Shown one piece after another: positions 5,556 to 6,603 of a DNA stretch of 6,603 nt. Origin of the DNA: DATEAV01 sp964575425 (GTDB lineage Bacteria; Chloroflexota; Anaerolineae; Anaerolineales; E44-bin32); the NCBI GenBank assembly GCA_964575425.1, contig CAZNRD010000086.1, positions 1 to 6,603 of the forward strand, in the 5' to 3' direction. Each line of letters begins with the position of its first letter. The first letter of the stretch is position 1. Made by a program: the position numbers and the translations under genes. A model generated the notes under the pieces. It was not told where the DNA came from. It was given only the letters and a program-made list of their open reading frames with translations, and did not search any database.

Positions 5556-6566
5556 ATGTCGCTGACATCTCACCTGAAGGATCCAACCAGCCCGGTCCGA
5601 GCGTTCCTGCGCGATCGCTTCCCGCTGGAGAGGGTGGGTGCCTTGGCAAGGGAAGTCGGTTCCGAGCTGGCTCAGGCGGCGACGCTCCGGCCACCCGGCC
5701 AGTACGAGAACTGGGAGTACAGTCTGATCGGCACATCGCATGACTACCGCCTGCGGTATCTCCTCGCCATCTACCCGCCCGAGGCCACGGTTGCTTGGCT
5801 AGGAGCGTGGACTTACCTTTGCGGCGGTGAGGGCGAGTGGCAGTTCGAGGATCTGCCCGATGTTCCAGACATAGACGGCATGCGCATTCGACCCGATCTT
5901 CCGAGTGCCGGTTTCGGAAGGGTTGAGGGATTCGAGCTGCCCCCACAGCTCATTGGCGGCTTCTTCGCGAGCCTCCGGAGGGCCTTGGATCGCATTCGCC
6001 CGGTCGGCCGCCTCCTCGAGCCGGAAAGCGAGGCATGGCTCAACAGATACTGCGTCGTCCTAGCCCTCTTCGAACAGGTCTTTCGGGCAGGCCCCCGAAA
6101 GGGATCGCCCCTGTTCTCTCTTCCCCGAAATCCCGCGATTGGCGATCTGTTAGCTCTGGCCCGTCCCACATGGCTCGATGACCTAGCAAATCTCGTCCGC
6201 GCCTCTTGGCAAGCGATCGAGCCTTTCACCTCTCCCGGTCACAGGCTCACGCTCAACCCTGTCTTCGAGGGAAGCTCCCACGTAGGAGGAGCCGACGCGG
6301 ACCTCGTGCTTGACGGCGTACTCTGGGAGGTCAAGACAACAATCACAAATAGGGTTCGCCCAGAATGGATTCACCAGCTCTTGGGATACGTACTGCTCGA
6401 CTATTCCGACCGCTACGGTATCCGTGGTGTGTCGATCCTGTTCCCGCGTCAAGGTCTCCGCAAAGAATGGGGATTGGGCGAGCTGCTAGGAAGGCTGGGC
6501 AGATCGGCGCTCCCACCTCTACGCCAACCGAGATCCGACTTCCGTGAGCTATTGACACCTGTATAA
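5556..6566 (+). CDS. Putative PD-(D/E)XK nuclease (RecB/Cas4-like QxxxY type)
   Basis: 336 residues. The ATG at 5556 is preferred to the GTG at 5487 because AAAGGG lies 9 bases upstream and the protein then opens cleanly with MSLTSHLKDPTSPVRAFL. The C-terminal domain carries the nuclease core: GGAD (Asp247, with Asp249 near), then LWEVKTT with Glu258 and Lys260, then QLLGY giving Gln274-xxx-Tyr278. Known RecB-like nucleases use the Asp, Glu and Lys to bind metal and cut DNA, and the QxxxY helps bind substrate. The N-terminal 240 residues are helical with no motif I recognise and may give specificity. There is no helicase domain. More A/T-ending and rare codons (ATA, CTA, TTA, AGG) than block 1 hint at a different origin. 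It is followed by another gene at 6600. A defence or DNA-repair role is inferred. Confidence 0.75.
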   Translation: MSLTSHLKDPTSPVRAFLRDRFPLERVGALAREVGSELAQAATLRPPGQYENWEYSLIGTSHDYRLRYLLAIYPPEATVAWLGAWTYLCGGEGEWQFEDLPDVPDIDGMRIRPDLPSAGFGRVEGFELPPQLIGGFFASLRRALDRIRPVGRLLEPESEAWLNRYCVVLALFEQVFRAGPRKGSPLFSLPRNPAIGDLLALARPTWLDDLANLVRASWQAIEPFTSPGHRLTLNPVFEGSSHVGGADADLVLDGVLWEVKTTITNRVRPEWIHQLLGYVLLDYSDRYGIRGVSILFPRQGLRKEWGLGELLGRLGRSALPPLRQPRSDFRELLTPV

Positions 6567-6581
6567 CTAACGTCCTATACT
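6552..6581 (+). promoter_or_regulatory. Strong sigma70-like promoter for the next gene
   Basis: A consensus TTGACA (6552-6557) and TATACT (6576-6581) are 18 bases apart. The -35 box lies inside the last codons of the nuclease gene. Transcription would start near 6587-6589, leaving a leader of only about 12 bases before the ATG at 6600. Confidence 0.6.
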
Positions 6582-6586
6582 CTGGG

Positions 6587-6603
6587 CAGGAGGCAAGCCA
6601 TGC
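6587..6603 (+). CDS. Start of the next gene (ribosome site and first codon only)
   Basis: CAGGAGG (6587-6593) sits six bases before an ATG at 6600-6602, and the window ends one base later. Only the start is visible, so nothing can be said of the product. The promoter just upstream suggests it is transcribed independently of the nuclease. Confidence 0.55.

Overview
The window comes from a GC-rich bacterium, with most codons ending in G or C in the first two thirds. Nothing in it fixes the lineage. All genes I can support lie on the + strand. They form two blocks separated by about 750 bases without a convincing gene.

Block 1 (1-4809) is an operon-like run built on a MoxR/RavA-type AAA+ ATPase and a ViaA-type VWA-domain protein. 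The ATPase enters the window already open, so its Walker A half lies upstream. Its frame meets a TAG at 688-690 but stays coding-like to a TGA at 853-855, which overlaps the GTG of the VWA gene. Next comes a coiled-coil protein whose reading frame breaks at a run of eight G (3150-3157). It is followed by a 56-residue four-cysteine zinc ribbon and an unrecognised protein of about 157 residues. A plausible reading is that the ATPase remodels a target, the VWA protein acts as its metal-dependent adaptor, and the coiled-coil and zinc-ribbon proteins are dedicated partners. That functional picture is inference.

The striking point of block 1 is that its first three genes each carry a disabling-looking difference: an in-frame amber codon in the ATPase, His in place of the first Asp of the VWA metal site, and a one-base frame break in the coiled-coil gene. 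Each is a single-base matter. Either the module is decaying or switched off, or the assembly has errors here. Slippage at G8 could also make the third gene phase-variable.

The spacer (4810-5555) opens with a perfect 16-bp hairpin and a second weaker hairpin followed by T5, probably closing block 1. It also holds several short dyads just before block 2.

Block 2 is a 336-residue protein (5556-6566) with a C-terminal PD-(D/E)XK nuclease core of the RecB/Cas4-like QxxxY type. Its codon use is visibly more relaxed than that of block 1. A strong sigma70-like promoter lies across its 3' end and leads to an AGGAGG and an ATG at 6600, where the next gene is cut off by the window. A MoxR-VWA module beside a PD-(D/E)XK protein would fit a conflict or defence neighbourhood, but the sequence alone does not prove it.
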